DNA of 64,000 bases from positions 1 through 64,000 of the forward strand of contig PLET01000113.1 of assembly GCA_003137095.1 (NCBI GenBank), given 5' to 3'. The notes below the pieces were generated by a model that was given only the letters and a program-made list of their open reading frames with translations, was not told where the DNA came from and searched no databases. Below are positions 34,782 to 44,098 of the stretch, in pieces; the first letter of the stretch is position 1, and each line of letters starts with the position of its first letter. This stretch comes from Gammaproteobacteria bacterium. Lineage in GTDB: Bacteria > Pseudomonadota > Gammaproteobacteria > Steroidobacterales > Steroidobacteraceae. The position numbers and the translations under genes were made by a program.

Positions 34782-35723
34782 TCAGCCGTGTGGGCGCGCG
34801 TTGTGCGAATCACGGCGCAGGATCCCGTCTGCGCCCGCCTCGAAGCGCGCCACGTCGCCATTGACGAACTGCGGTCCGATCGCGACCGCCCGCTCGTTGA
34901 TTTCGAGCTGCACGCCGCTGGCGAAACCCAGATAGACGCGCAGCGGCGCCTCGCCCGCAAGCGACTTGACGCTGTTGGCGCGGCCGTTGCCGGCGAATAC
35001 GCGCTTGCCCTTCGCATCGCGCACGTCGACCCAGGAATCCGCGGAGAAGCTCATGCGCAGGCGCGCATGCCCGGCGCCCAATTCTGGAGCGCCTGGCGCG
35101 GCCGAGGTCTGCGCGGGAGCGGACATGGCGGCTGCGGACTGCGGTTCGGTGGGCGCGGTGCCCGGTGTGCCGGACGCAGGCGCCGCGGCCGCGGCGGGTT
35201 CGGCGGCCTGGATCGGCGGCGGCGCGTCGTTCGCGGCCGCCGCGGCGCCGGAGGCTAGGGCACCGCCGGACCCGGCCGCGACATCCGCGGCCGGTGTTTC
35301 GGCTGCCGGGCTCGCCTTGGCGACCGCGGGCACGCGCTGTTGCCAGGGCTGCCACCACAGGATGCCGGCCACCAGCAACACGACGATGGCGGTGCCCGCG
35401 ATGCCGGCCCACGGCAGATTGTGCAGGCCGGAATGCGGCACCAACGCGCGAACATTGGCGGCCTGGGGCTGCTGATCGCCGAGCTGCAGGGCCTCATAGC
35501 CGGCGACGATCTCGGCCGGCGGCAGTCCCAGCAGTGCGGCATATTTGCGCAAATGGCCCCTGGCATAAACCGCCGGCCCGACGCGCGCATAGGTGTCGGA
35601 TTCGAGCGCCTCGATCACCCAGGTGTCGAGGTGCATCTCGTCCGCCGCCTTCTGCACGCTCAGGCCCTGGCGTTCGCGCTCGCGCCGCAGACGTGGCCCG
35701 GGGGTCTCCACGGCCTCGCTCAT
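34782..35723 (-). CDS. rodZ: Cytoskeleton protein RodZ
   Basis: This protein has 313 residues. The N-terminal helix-turn-helix (LRRERERQGLSVQKAADEMHL) binds MreB. A single membrane segment (AGIAGTAIVVLLVAGILWW, about 107-125) and a long Ala/Pro-rich linker (about 135-215) follow. The C-terminal DUF4115 periplasmic domain is recognisable from MSFSADSWVDVRDAKGKRV. It is required for rod shape. Its start overlaps the pilW stop by four bases. Confidence 0.93.
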   Translation of the reverse strand: MSEAVETPGPRLRRERERQGLSVQKAADEMHLDTWVIEALESDTYARVGPAVYARGHLRKYAALLGLPPAEIVAGYEALQLGDQQPQAANVRALVPHSGLHNLPWAGIAGTAIVVLLVAGILWWQPWQQRVPAVAKASPAAETPAADVAAGSGGALASGAAAAANDAPPPIQAAEPAAAAAPASGTPGTAPTEPQSAAAMSAPAQTSAAPGAPELGAGHARLRMSFSADSWVDVRDAKGKRVFAGNGRANSVKSLAGEAPLRVYLGFASGVQLEINERAVAIGPQFVNGDVARFEAGADGILRRDSHNARPHG

Positions 35724-36463
35724 CGATCGATGCCGGCGCGCATCATCTGCGCCTGCTCCGAGGTGGGGAATTCAGTCTGCAACCGCCGCGCATACGATGC
35801 CGCAGCGGTGGCATCCCCGAGCTTGCGCTCGGCGCGCATGCCGAGCCAGAGAACCTCGGGAGTGGCCGGATTGACGGCGAGGTAGCGCTGCACTTCTTCA
35901 CGCGCCTGGTCGGCATCGCCGCGGTCGAATTCCAGATTGCCCAATTGCAGCAGGGCTTCGGCCAGGTTCGGATGGATCGCGAGCGCCTGCCGGAAATAGC
36001 GCTCACTGTTGATGTTGTCGCCCGCGCCGCGAACGCAAACCCCGGCGTTGACCAGGGCAACCTCGGGCGTCAGATAGGTGGGATTGCGCGCCACCTCGAC
36101 GAACAGCTTTTCGCCCTCGACGGCCCGGCCGGTGCGGCATAGGAAGCCGGCATAGGTGTTCTGGATGTTCGGGTCGTCCCTGCCGAGCCGCGCGGCGGTG
36201 GCGTAGGAATGCTCGGCCTTGGCGCTCTCGCCCAGACGCTCGTATATCAGACCGGCCGTCGCCTGCACGCTTGCGCTGCGCGGGTCCTGTTTCAGCGCCC
36301 GCTCGATCATCTCGCGCGAGGTGCCGAGCTTGCCGAGCCGCATGTACTCGATCGCGAGCTGCGTGTTCACCGAAGCGGCGGCCTCCGGTGATTTGCCGGG
36401 TGCCACGGTGTTCTGCACGCAGGCAGACAGCGCCAGCACGCAGGCCGCCGCCAGATATCTCAC
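35720..36463 (-). CDS. pilW: Type IV pilus biogenesis/stability lipoprotein PilW (PilF)
   Basis: This is 247 residues from the GTG at 36463, which overlaps the rlmN stop in GTGA. The signal peptide MRYLAAACVLALSAC has the lipobox L-S-A-C (Cys15). Six or so TPR repeats follow (for example TAGLIYERLGESAKAEHSYATAA and ALLQLGNLEFDRGDADQA). It pilots the PilQ secretin to the outer membrane. No other pilus genes are in the window, as is usual for this position. Confidence 0.9.
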   Translation of the reverse strand: MRYLAAACVLALSACVQNTVAPGKSPEAAASVNTQLAIEYMRLGKLGTSREMIERALKQDPRSASVQATAGLIYERLGESAKAEHSYATAARLGRDDPNIQNTYAGFLCRTGRAVEGEKLFVEVARNPTYLTPEVALVNAGVCVRGAGDNINSERYFRQALAIHPNLAEALLQLGNLEFDRGDADQAREEVQRYLAVNPATPEVLWLGMRAERKLGDATAAASYARRLQTEFPTSEQAQMMRAGIDR

Positions 36464-37581
36464 GGCACTTCCGCCGGCGCGATCGGCAGCCGCTGACCGA
36501 GCCGCACGGTCGCCCGGTTGGTGACGCGGCCGGCGAGCTGGCCGCACGCCGCCTCGATGTCGTCGCCGCGCGTCTTGCGGATGGTCGCAATGACCCCGTG
36601 CTCGTTCAGGACGTCCCGGAAGCCGACGATCGCCGCCGCCGGCGAGCAGCTGTAGCGTGTCCCGGGAAAGGAGTTGAAGGGGATCAGATTGACCTTCGCC
36701 GGGTGTCCGCGCAGCAATTTCGCGAGCTGCCGCGCATGTTCGCGTTGGTCGTTGACCCCGTCCAGCATGACGTATTCGAAGGTGACGCTGCGCCCGTTCT
36801 GTTTGTCGAGGTAGTGCCAGCAGGCCGCCAACAGCTCATCGATCGGGTGCTTGCGGTTGATGGGCACCAGTTCGTTGCGCAATTCGTCGTTCGGCGCATG
36901 CAGCGACACGGCAAGCGCCACGTTGCACTCCTCGGCGAGCTTGTGGATTTGCGGCACCAGGCCCGAGGTGCTCAGCGTGACGCGGCGCCGCGACAGGTCG
37001 TATCCAAGATCATCCAGGAAGATGCGCATCGCCGGCAGGACGTTTCGATAATTGGCGAGCGGCTCGCCCATGCCCATGAAAACCACGTTGGTTATCACAC
37101 GGCCGGCCGATGCGCCGCCGCTGCGCAGCTCGCGCTGCGCCAGCCACACCTGGCCGACGATTTCCGCCACGGTCAGGTTGCGGTTGAAGCCCTGCTGTGC
37201 GGTTGCGCAAAACGAGCAATCCATGGCGCAGCCCACCTGGCTCGAAATGCACAGCGTGCCCCGGCCGGGTTCGGGAATGAACACCGTCTCGATGCCCTGC
37301 ACTGCGTCCATTCGCAGCATCCACTTGCGGGTGCCGTCGGCGGAGCGCTGTTCGGTGACGATCTGCGGCACGGAAATGCCCGCCACAGCGGCGAGTTGCG
37401 CGCGAAAATCCTTGGCAAGATCGGTCATCTCTGCAAAATCCGCCGCGCCGCGCCGGTAGATCCAGTGCATGAGCTGGCGTGCGCGAAACGGCTTGGCGCC
37501 GAGACGCTGCGCCACGAAGCTCTCGAGTTCAGGCCGCGGCAAGCCGAGTAGATTCACACGATCGCCCGCCAGCATGTTCAT
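36460..37581 (-). CDS. rlmN: 23S rRNA/tRNA adenine-C2 methyltransferase RlmN
   Basis: This protein has 373 residues; the third codon is also ATG. It is a radical-SAM enzyme with the cluster motif CAMDCSFCATAQQG, the substrate motif NVVFMGMGEPLANY, SLHAPNDELRNELVPINR and the C-terminal cysteine region SFPGTRYSCSP that carries the methyl-accepting Cys. It methylates A2503 of 23S rRNA and some tRNAs. It lies 27 bp after ndk. Confidence 0.96.
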   Translation of the reverse strand: MNMLAGDRVNLLGLPRPELESFVAQRLGAKPFRARQLMHWIYRRGAADFAEMTDLAKDFRAQLAAVAGISVPQIVTEQRSADGTRKWMLRMDAVQGIETVFIPEPGRGTLCISSQVGCAMDCSFCATAQQGFNRNLTVAEIVGQVWLAQRELRSGGASAGRVITNVVFMGMGEPLANYRNVLPAMRIFLDDLGYDLSRRRVTLSTSGLVPQIHKLAEECNVALAVSLHAPNDELRNELVPINRKHPIDELLAACWHYLDKQNGRSVTFEYVMLDGVNDQREHARQLAKLLRGHPAKVNLIPFNSFPGTRYSCSPAAAIVGFRDVLNEHGVIATIRKTRGDDIEAACGQLAGRVTNRATVRLGQRLPIAPAEVP

Positions 37582-37608
37582 GTCTCTCGGATTTCTCTGC
37601 GGTGCACG

Positions 37609-38040
37609 CTAGCGCGTGCGCGGGCAGACCTCGATTTCCCGGAAGAAATACGCGATCTCCCGTGCGGCCGTGTCGGCCGCGTCCGAACCATGCACCATGT
37701 TTTCATCGATGCTGGTCGCGAGGTCGGCGCGAATCGTGCCCTTGGAGGCCTTTTTTGGATCGGTGGCGCCCATGACGTCGCGGTTCTTGGCGACCGCGCC
37801 CTCGCCCTCGAGCACCTGCACCATGACCGGCCCCGAGGTCATGAAAAGCACCAGATCCTTGAAAAACGGGCGCTCCCGGTGCACGGCATAGAAGCCCTGG
37901 GCCTCCCGTTCCGACAAATGCTGCATGCGCGCAGCGACCACCCGCAGACCCACCTGCTCGAAGCGGCGATAGATTTCGCCGATCAGGTTTTTGGCAACGC
38001 CGTCCGGTTTGATGATCGACAAGGTGCGCTCAATTGGCAT
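37609..38040 (-). CDS. ndk: Nucleoside diphosphate kinase
   Basis: This is 143 residues from [18 protein letters not shown]. The phospho-accepting His lies in [17 protein letters not shown]. It equalises NTP and dNTP pools. Upstream in-frame codons extend to 38124 but lack the family start. A terminator at 38152 separates it from the iscA-like gene, so it should have its own promoter in the 38041-38150 stretch. Confidence 0.97.
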   Translation of the reverse strand: MPIERTLSIIKPDGVAKNLIGEIYRRFEQVGLRVVAARMQHLSEREAQGFYAVHRERPFFKDLVLFMTSGPVMVQVLEGEGAVAKNRDVMGATDPKKASKGTIRADLATSIDENMVHGSDAADTAAREIAYFFREIEVCPRTR

Positions 38041-38151
38041 GCGGTCCCCGACTGAAGATTTGAACGAAAGGAACGAGAAATGGCCGGCAAGTGTACTTGA
38101 GAGAGTCCCCTCAAGCAATTCCAATGACTGCCGAAGTGCCTGTATTACTTG

Positions 38152-38178
38152 AAAAAACTGTCCCGCGGGGGGCGGGAC
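38152..38178 (-). terminator. Rho-independent terminator of the Fe-S gene cluster
   Basis: On the minus strand GTCCCGC and GCGGGAC pair around a CCCCC loop (38160-38178), followed by AGTTTTTTC. It lies 19 bp after the iscA stop. Confidence 0.9.
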
Positions 38179-38196
38179 GATCGGCCGCGCCGGCCG

Positions 38197-38520
38197 CTAG
38201 ACGCTGAAACTCTCGCCGCAGCCGCACTCACCCTTGGCCTTGGGGTTCTGGAACTTGAAGGCTTCGTTCAAACCCTGCTTGACGAAGTCGACAATGGTGC
38301 CGTCGATCAGCGGCAAACTGGCCGAATCCACCACCACCTTGACGCCTCGGGCCTCGAAAACGCAGTCTTCGGCGTGAATTTCGTCGGCATAATTGACCAC
38401 ATACGCGAAACCCGAGCAGCCGGTCTTTTTGATGCCGACGCGCAGGCCGACGCCGGCACCGCGTTTCGCCAGGTGGGAACGCACCCGATCCGCCGCCGAT
38501 TCCGTCAATACGATCGCCAT
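38197..38520 (-). CDS. iscA: IscA-type iron-sulfur carrier
   Basis: This is 107 residues from [17 protein letters not shown], the usual A-type carrier length. The three conserved cysteines are present: Cys35 in [10 protein letters not shown], and Cys99 and Cys101 in GECGCGESF. It delivers Fe-S clusters to target proteins. The gene lies about 70 bp after the IscU-like gene and before a strong terminator. IscA is preferred over ErpA because of the neighbourhood. Confidence 0.88.
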   Translation of the reverse strand: MAIVLTESAADRVRSHLAKRGAGVGLRVGIKKTGCSGFAYVVNYADEIHAEDCVFEARGVKVVVDSASLPLIDGTIVDFVKQGLNEAFKFQNPKAKGECGCGESFSV

Positions 38521-38591
38521 ATCGAGCCTCTGCGAGAATTCCAGGCGATATACATAACACGCAAGCGCGGTCCGCGCACGAGAACTCCTGC

Positions 38592-38963
38592 TCAACTTTT
38601 CACACCCGCGTCCGCCATGGCCGCGAGCCATGCATCTTCGACAACCAGTAGCCGCCCGAGTTTCTCCACCGGCAGGTCGAATCGACGCCGCAGGGCCTGC
38701 ACGCCCTCGGGCAAGGCCGGCTGCGGGAGCCGGCCCACCGCCGCCTCGGCCACCCAGGCGGCCACGGCGATGGTGTGCGGGCATCCAAAGGCCAGGAACC
38801 GCGCGGCCGCGATGCGCCCGCCCGGCGCATCGATTTGCAGCTCGAATTGCACCCAGGTGCCTTGCGCGCGGCTGCCGGCCGCGCCACGGGCCGCCCCCGG
38901 CCCGAGGGTGCCGGCGCCAGGTGCGGTCTCGAAATAGCGCTGCGTCAGCTCGCTGTAATTCAT
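38592..38963 (-). CDS. Degenerate IscU-like scaffold protein
   Basis: This protein has 123 residues. It aligns by eye with IscU/Nif[20 protein letters not shown] at the N-terminus and [24 protein letters not shown] in the core. Only one cysteine remains (Cys61, second-ligand position); the first ligand region reads GSRAQGTW and the third ligand is gone. It therefore probably cannot hold a [2Fe-2S] cluster in the usual way. It overlaps the cysteine desulfurase gene by four bases, so a role as a sulfurtransfer or assembly partner is possible. Confidence 0.75.
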   Translation of the reverse strand: MNYSELTQRYFETAPGAGTLGPGAARGAAGSRAQGTWVQFELQIDAPGGRIAAARFLAFGCPHTIAVAAWVAEAAVGRLPQPALPEGVQALRRRFDLPVEKLGRLLVVEDAWLAAMADAGVKS

Positions 38964-40150
38964 GCGCCGGCGATCCGCCGCAGCCGCGCCACCGCTGCGG
39001 CCACCGCCTCCACGGCCACCTCGATGTCCTGCGGGGTGGTGAAGCGGCCGAGGCTGAAGCGCAGGCTGCTTTCGGCCAGGCGTTCATCGCGCCCCAGCGC
39101 CCGCAGCACATACGACGGCTCCCGCGCCGCGGAGGCGCAGGCCGAACCGGTCGATACGGCCACTTGGGCCCGTACCGCGGCGAGCAAGCTCTCGCCTTCC
39201 ACCTCCTCGAAGGACACATTGAGCAGCTGCGGCACGGTGTTTTGCGCCGCGCCATTGCGCAGGACCCGGCCGATGGCCTCGAGTCCCTGCCACAGCCGGT
39301 CGCGCAGTGCCGCCACCCTCGGCCCTTCGGCCGTCGCCGCCGCCGCCAGGGCGAAGGCTTCGCCCATGCCGACGACCTGATGAGTCGGAACGGTTCCGGA
39401 CCGCAAACCGCGCTCCTGGCCTCCGCCGAATTGCAGCGCCTGCAGCTGCAAATCGCGCCGTCGCGACACCAGCAAAGCGCCGACGCCCTTGGGTCCGTGG
39501 ACCTTGTGCGCCGACAGGGACATCAGGTCGACGCCCGCTGCGCCGAAATCGATGGCGCATTTGCCCATGCTCTGCGCCGCATCGACGTGCAGGCGCGCCA
39601 CGCCGTGACGCGCGCAGACCGCGGCGATGGCGGCAATGTCCTGCACCACCCCGATCTCGTTGTTCACGTGCATGATGGAGACCAGCGTGGTGTCGCCCTG
39701 CAGTGCCGCCTGCACCTGGCCCGGATCGATGCCGCCACCGGAGTCCGGTACCAGGTAGGTGACCCGCCAACCGCGGCGCTCGAGTTCGCGGCAAGGATCG
39801 AGCACGGCCCGATGTTCGGTGCGGGCGGTGACCACATGCCTGCCGGCATCGCGGTAATAATGAGCGGCACCGAACACGGCGAGATTATTCGCCTCCGTTG
39901 CACCCGAGGTCCAGATCACCTCCCCGGGTTCGGCACCCGCTGCCGCCGCCACCTGCGCCCGCGCGCGTTCGACGCGCTCGGCTGCGCGCTCGCCGAATTC
40001 ATGTGCGTCGGAGCCGGGATTGCCGTACACGCCGGCCTCGGTCAGGCACTCGGCCATCCGGGCGGCCACCCGCGGGTCGACCGGCGTGGTCGCCGCGTTG
40101 TCCAGGTAGACCGGCGCCGTCATGGGTGCGCGCGCGGCATCCGGACTCAT
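38960..40150 (-). CDS. Cysteine desulfurase (IscS/NifS class)
   Basis: This is 396 residues from the ATG at 40150 ([22 protein letters not shown]), which overlaps the trmJ stop by four bases; the ATG at 40123 is an alternative. It is a PLP enzyme with the HVDAAQS and [14 protein letters not shown] lysine motif and the active-site loop STGSACASA with its Cys. It takes sulfur from cysteine for Fe-S and tRNA modification. It heads a three-gene set with the degenerate IscU-like and IscA proteins; IscR, HscA/B and ferredoxin are absent. Confidence 0.9.
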   Translation of the reverse strand: MSPDAARAPMTAPVYLDNAATTPVDPRVAARMAECLTEAGVYGNPGSDAHEFGERAAERVERARAQVAAAAGAEPGEVIWTSGATEANNLAVFGAAHYYRDAGRHVVTARTEHRAVLDPCRELERRGWRVTYLVPDSGGGIDPGQVQAALQGDTTLVSIMHVNNEIGVVQDIAAIAAVCARHGVARLHVDAAQSMGKCAIDFGAAGVDLMSLSAHKVHGPKGVGALLVSRRRDLQLQALQFGGGQERGLRSGTVPTHQVVGMGEAFALAAAATAEGPRVAALRDRLWQGLEAIGRVLRNGAAQNTVPQLLNVSFEEVEGESLLAAVRAQVAVSTGSACASAAREPSYVLRALGRDERLAESSLRFSLGRFTTPQDIEVAVEAVAAAVARLRRIAGA

Positions 40151-40878
40151 TTCAGCGGGCGGCGCACGCCCTGATCCGGCCGTCCCTGAACGGCGCTCAG
40201 GATGCCGCGCATGATGTTGAGTTCGTTGCGGTCGAGCTGCGCGCGGTTGAACAGCCTGCGCAGGCGCTCCATAAGATGTCCGGTGCGGTCCTCGAAATTG
40301 ATGTCGTCGAGCACCTTTTGCAGATGCGCGTAGAAATGCTCGATGTCGCCTGAGGTCGCGAGCGGTTGATCGAACTGGGTGAACGAGCCGGGCGCCTCGC
40401 GCGCCACGAATATCTCGTAGGCCAGCAGCTGGACCGACATGGCCAGATTCAGCGAGCAATAGTCAGGATTGGCCGGAATCCGCACCAGCACGTTGCAATG
40501 CTGCAGGTCTTCATTGGCGAGCCCGTAGCGCTCGGAGCCGAACAGCAGCGCCGCACGGTTCTCCTGCGCCAGCGCCACGACTCTCGCGGCCACGTCGCGC
40601 GGCGTGGTGAATTCCCAGTGATACGAACGGGGGCGCGAGGTCGTGCCGGCGATGAAGCCGCAATCCGCGATGGCCTCCGCCACGCTGTCGACGACGCACG
40701 CCGCGGCCAGCACGTCGTCGGCTCCGGCAGCCAGGGCGTCGGCCTCGGCGTGCGGGAAAGCGCGCGGACGCACCAGCACCAGTTCCCGCAGCGCCATGTT
40801 TTTCATGGCGCGCGCAACCGATCCGATGTTGCCCGGATGGCTGGGATCTATCAGCACGATGCGAACGGCGGTGGTCAT
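40147..40878 (-). CDS. trmJ: tRNA (cytidine/uridine-2'-O-)-methyltransferase TrmJ
   Basis: This protein has 243 residues and is a SPOUT methyltransferase. It starts VRIVLIDPSHPGNIGSVARAMKNM; the knot motifs ALLFGSERYGLANEDLQHC and YCSLNLAMSVQLLAYE are intact. It methylates position 32 of tRNAs. The gene precedes Fe-S genes as in other gammaproteobacteria and diverges from suhB across 24 bp. Confidence 0.95.
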   Translation of the reverse strand: MTTAVRIVLIDPSHPGNIGSVARAMKNMALRELVLVRPRAFPHAEADALAAGADDVLAAACVVDSVAEAIADCGFIAGTTSRPRSYHWEFTTPRDVAARVVALAQENRAALLFGSERYGLANEDLQHCNVLVRIPANPDYCSLNLAMSVQLLAYEIFVAREAPGSFTQFDQPLATSGDIEHFYAHLQKVLDDINFEDRTGHLMERLRRLFNRAQLDRNELNIMRGILSAVQGRPDQGVRRPLK

Positions 40879-40902
40879 GCTCTGTTATTCTAGCGCCAGC
40901 CT

Positions 40903-41700
40903 ATGCATCCACTGCTCAATATCGGCATGCGCGCCGCCAGGCGCGCCGGTGATCTGATCGTACGCAGCCTTTCGCGACTCGATTCGATCAAGATCGACAC
41001 CAAGGGCCGCAACGATTTCGTCACCGACATCGACCGCAAGGCCGAGGCCGAGATCATCGCCACGGTGCGCCGCGCGCATCCGGACCACGCATTTCTCGCC
41101 GAGGAAACGGGCCGCAGCGGCGACAGCGAATTCCTCTGGATCATCGATCCATTGGACGGAACGACGAACTTCCTGCACGGATTTCCCACCTTCGCCGTCT
41201 CCATCGCGGTCGAGCAAAAGGGCCGGCTGCAGCACGCGGTCGTCTACGATCCCATGCGCCAGGAATTCTTCACGGCCTCGCGCGGCGACGGTGCACAGCT
41301 CGAGGGGAAAAAGATCCGCGTCAGCACGCAGCGCACGCTCGAGGGCGCGCTGATCGGCACCGGCCTGCCGTTTCGCGCCGGTGCCGGCTATATCGACGAA
41401 TATCTGGCCATGCTCAAGGTGATCATGTCGACCGCGGCCGGGGTACGCAGGCCCGGCGCCGCGTCGCTCGACCTGGCCTACGTGGCGGCCGGCCGGACCG
41501 ACGGGTTTTGGGAATTCGGGCTGTCCCCGTGGGACACCGCCGCCGGCACGCTGCTCATCCAGGAAGCCGGGGGCCGGGTGGGAACGCCCGCCGGCGCGCA
41601 ATACGCGCTCGGCAGCAACATCGTCGCCGGCAATCCCAAGGTGTACGAAGCGCTGCTCGCCGCGATCGGACCGCTCGCGCCGGCGGCGCTGCTCGTCTAG
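40903..41700 (+). CDS. suhB: Inositol-1-monophosphatase family protein SuhB
   Basis: This protein has 265 residues. Metal-binding motifs of the family are present: FLAEETGRSG, WIIDPLDGTTNFLHGFP and the C-terminal GFWEFGLSPWDTAAG. SuhB hydrolyses inositol phosphates and in E. coli also joins the rRNA antitermination complex. It lies divergent from trmJ, as is typical. Its stop is four bases from the converging permease gene. Confidence 0.94.
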   Translation: MHPLLNIGMRAARRAGDLIVRSLSRLDSIKIDTKGRNDFVTDIDRKAEAEIIATVRRAHPDHAFLAEETGRSGDSEFLWIIDPLDGTTNFLHGFPTFAVSIAVEQKGRLQHAVVYDPMRQEFFTASRGDGAQLEGKKIRVSTQRTLEGALIGTGLPFRAGAGYIDEYLAMLKVIMSTAAGVRRPGAASLDLAYVAAGRTDGFWEFGLSPWDTAAGTLLIQEAGGRVGTPAGAQYALGSNIVAGNPKVYEALLAAIGPLAPAALLV

Positions 41701-41704
41701 CAGG

Positions 41705-43204
41705 CTAGCGGGTGCCCGCGCCGGAAGCCGCCGCTGCGGCCGGCGGCTCCGGCGCGCCGCGCCGCAACCGGCTGTGCGAGTAGCCGTAAAAGAAATACAG
41801 GGCGAAACCGACCGCGCTCCACAACACCAGACGCATCCAGGTCGCGGTGGGCAGCGAGGCCGCCATGCCGGCGCAGAACAGCACCCCCATGATCGAGGTG
41901 AACCACACCGCCGGCACCCGGAAGGGCCGCGGCAGATCCGGCCGGGTATAGCGCAGCACCAGCACGCCGATGCACACCACGATGAAGGCGACCAGCGTGC
42001 CGATGGACACCAGTTCGCCGAGGATGCCGATCGGCAGCAGGCCGGCGAACGTGGCCGCGAGCACGCCGGTGATGAGCGTGGCGATGTGCGGGGTGCGAAA
42101 TTTCGGATGCACGGCGCCGAAGTACTTCGGCATCAGGCCGTCGCGCGACATGGTCAGCCAGATGCGCGCCTGCGGAATGATCATGGTGATGATGACGGAG
42201 GTCAATCCGAACAGGGCGCCCCAGATGACCCAGCTCGTCAGCCACGAGAGCTGCGGGTGCGCTTCGAGGGCGACCGCCACGGGCGCGGCGTCGTTGAGCT
42301 GCTGGTACGGCACCAGTCCGGTCATCACGCTCGACATCAGGATATAGAGCACGGTGCAGATGGCGAGGCTGCCGAGCATGCCGATCGGCACGCTGCGGGC
42401 CGGATCCTTGGCCTCCTGCACCACGGTCGAGACGCCGTCGAAGCCGATGTAGGCGAAGAAGATGATGGCCGAGGCCTGCAGGATCCCGCTCCAGCCGAAT
42501 TCACCGAAAGTGCCGTTATTCTTCGGGATGTACGGCGCCCAGAGCGACGTGTTGACATAGATGGCGCCGAACACGATCACTGCGACCACGATGCTGACCT
42601 TGATGGCCACGATGATGGTGTTGACGGTGGCGGATTCCTTGATGCCCTTGTAACAGAGCGCGGTCGCCGCGGCGATGATCAGAATCGCCGGCAGGTTGAT
42701 GAACGCGGTGGTGCGGTGGATCTCGAACCCGACTTCGGAGGCCTCGAACGGCGCCGAGGTGAGCCAGGCGGGGAAGATGTTGATGCCATACAGGTCGAGC
42801 AGCTTCACGAAGTAGCGGCTCCAACCGACCGCAACCGTGGAGCAGGCCATCATGTACTCGAGCACCAGGTTCCAGCCGACGAACCACGCCACGATTTCAC
42901 CGAGCGTCGCGTAACTGTAGGCATAGGCGCTGCCGGCCACCGGCACCATGCCGGCAAATTCGGAATAGCAAAGACCCGCGAACATGCAGCCGATGCCGGC
43001 GATGATGAAAGAAATCACGATCGCCGGCCCGGCGTGCTGCGCGGCCGCGAGCCCGGTGAGGACGAAGATTCCGGTGCCGATGATGCCGCCGATGCCGAAT
43101 GCCACCAGCGCCGGCACGCCGAGCGCCCGAACCAGGTGCTTGCCGGCCGCCTCCTCATGGTAATCGGCGATCGGTTTGACTGCGAAAATTCCCGTGTTAT
43201 TCAT
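41705..43204 (-). CDS. APC-superfamily amino acid permease (cationic amino acid transporter type)
   Basis: This is 499 residues from MNNTGIFAVKP; an ATG three codons upstream is possible. It has about twelve to fourteen membrane spans. The N-terminal FGIGGIIGTGIFVLTG is the APC substrate-binding helix, followed by AGLCYSEFAGMVPVAGSAYAY and FFAYIGFDGVSTVVQEAKDP, as in CAT-type permeases (YhdG-like). It imports amino acids with protons or by exchange; the substrate is unknown. It stands alone between suhB and the TerC gene. Confidence 0.9.
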   Translation of the reverse strand: MNNTGIFAVKPIADYHEEAAGKHLVRALGVPALVAFGIGGIIGTGIFVLTGLAAAQHAGPAIVISFIIAGIGCMFAGLCYSEFAGMVPVAGSAYAYSYATLGEIVAWFVGWNLVLEYMMACSTVAVGWSRYFVKLLDLYGINIFPAWLTSAPFEASEVGFEIHRTTAFINLPAILIIAAATALCYKGIKESATVNTIIVAIKVSIVVAVIVFGAIYVNTSLWAPYIPKNNGTFGEFGWSGILQASAIIFFAYIGFDGVSTVVQEAKDPARSVPIGMLGSLAICTVLYILMSSVMTGLVPYQQLNDAAPVAVALEAHPQLSWLTSWVIWGALFGLTSVIITMIIPQARIWLTMSRDGLMPKYFGAVHPKFRTPHIATLITGVLAATFAGLLPIGILGELVSIGTLVAFIVVCIGVLVLRYTRPDLPRPFRVPAVWFTSIMGVLFCAGMAASLPTATWMRLVLWSAVGFALYFFYGYSHSRLRRGAPEPPAAAAASGAGTR

Positions 43205-43262
43205 GTCGTGCACCCAATTTGCGCTGGCTTCGCCCGACTGTATCGGCTTTCCTTGCCCGCCG

Positions 43263-43970
43263 CTAGGAGACCCGCTTGCGGAGCCGGATATTCATCCATT
43301 CCACGGCCGTGGCAAAGCCCATGGCGAAATACAGGTAGCCGCGGGGAATTTCGTGGTCCACCGACTCGCCGATCAGCGCGGCGCCCACCAGCACCAGGAA
43401 CGCGAGCGCCAGCACTTTGAGCGTGGGGTAGCGGTCGATGAATTTGCCGACCGCCGCCGACACCCACATCATGAACACCACCGAGCAGACGATGGCGGCC
43501 GCCATCACCTCGATGCGGTTGGCGAGCCCGATGGCGGTAAACACCGAATCGAGCGAAAACAGGATGTCGATGACACCGATCTGCAGGATGACCAGCCAAA
43601 ACCCGTCCAGCAGCCCGGGTGTGCGATCGCGCCCGCGACCCTGCAGGGTGGCGCGGATCTCGAGCACGCTGTTCAGCAGCAGGAACAGGCCGCCGGCGAA
43701 CAGCACCAGGGCGCGACCCGATATGGCCACGTCGAGCACTGAAAACAGCGGCCGGCGCAGGCTTGCGAGCCAAGTGATCGAATACAGCAGCCCCAGCCGG
43801 GTGAACATTGCGAACACCAATCCGAGCACGCGCGCGCTGGCGCGCCGCGGCGCCGGCAGGCGCGCGACCAGCACGGACAGCAGGATGATGTTGTCGATCC
43901 CGAGAACGATCTCGAGCAGCGTCAGGGTCAGAAACGACAGCCAGGCCTGCGGCTCGAACAACAACTGCAT
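43263..43970 (-). CDS. TerC-family integral membrane protein
   Basis: This protein has 235 residues and seven or so membrane helices. The conserved acidic motifs are LEIVLGIDNIILLSVL in the first helix and DILFSLDSVFTAIGLANR in the middle. Family members are linked to metal-ion export or loading of exported metalloproteins, for instance manganese export. The C-terminus ends with a basic RLRKRVS. It lies between the permease and secF, apparently as its own unit. Confidence 0.9.
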   Translation of the reverse strand: MQLLFEPQAWLSFLTLTLLEIVLGIDNIILLSVLVARLPAPRRASARVLGLVFAMFTRLGLLYSITWLASLRRPLFSVLDVAISGRALVLFAGGLFLLLNSVLEIRATLQGRGRDRTPGLLDGFWLVILQIGVIDILFSLDSVFTAIGLANRIEVMAAAIVCSVVFMMWVSAAVGKFIDRYPTLKVLALAFLVLVGAALIGESVDHEIPRGYLYFAMGFATAVEWMNIRLRKRVS

Positions 43971-44046
43971 GAATCCACTCTAGGGTCCGCGCGCGGCCAG
44001 GGCAAGGCCGTCACCCGGCCGCAGGCGATTTCCGGCTTCGACAGGC

Positions 44047-44098
44047 GCTCCGCGGCTTCGCAGGAGCTCCGCGGCTTCGCAGGAGCTCCGCGGCTTCA
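44047..44098. repeat. 19-bp tandem repeat, 2.7 copies, reaching the secF stop
   Basis: The unit GCTCCGCGGCTTCGCAGGA begins at 44047, 44066 and 44085; the third copy is partial and runs into the secF stop codon (44096-44098). The spacer before terC contains nothing else of note. Confidence 0.85.
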
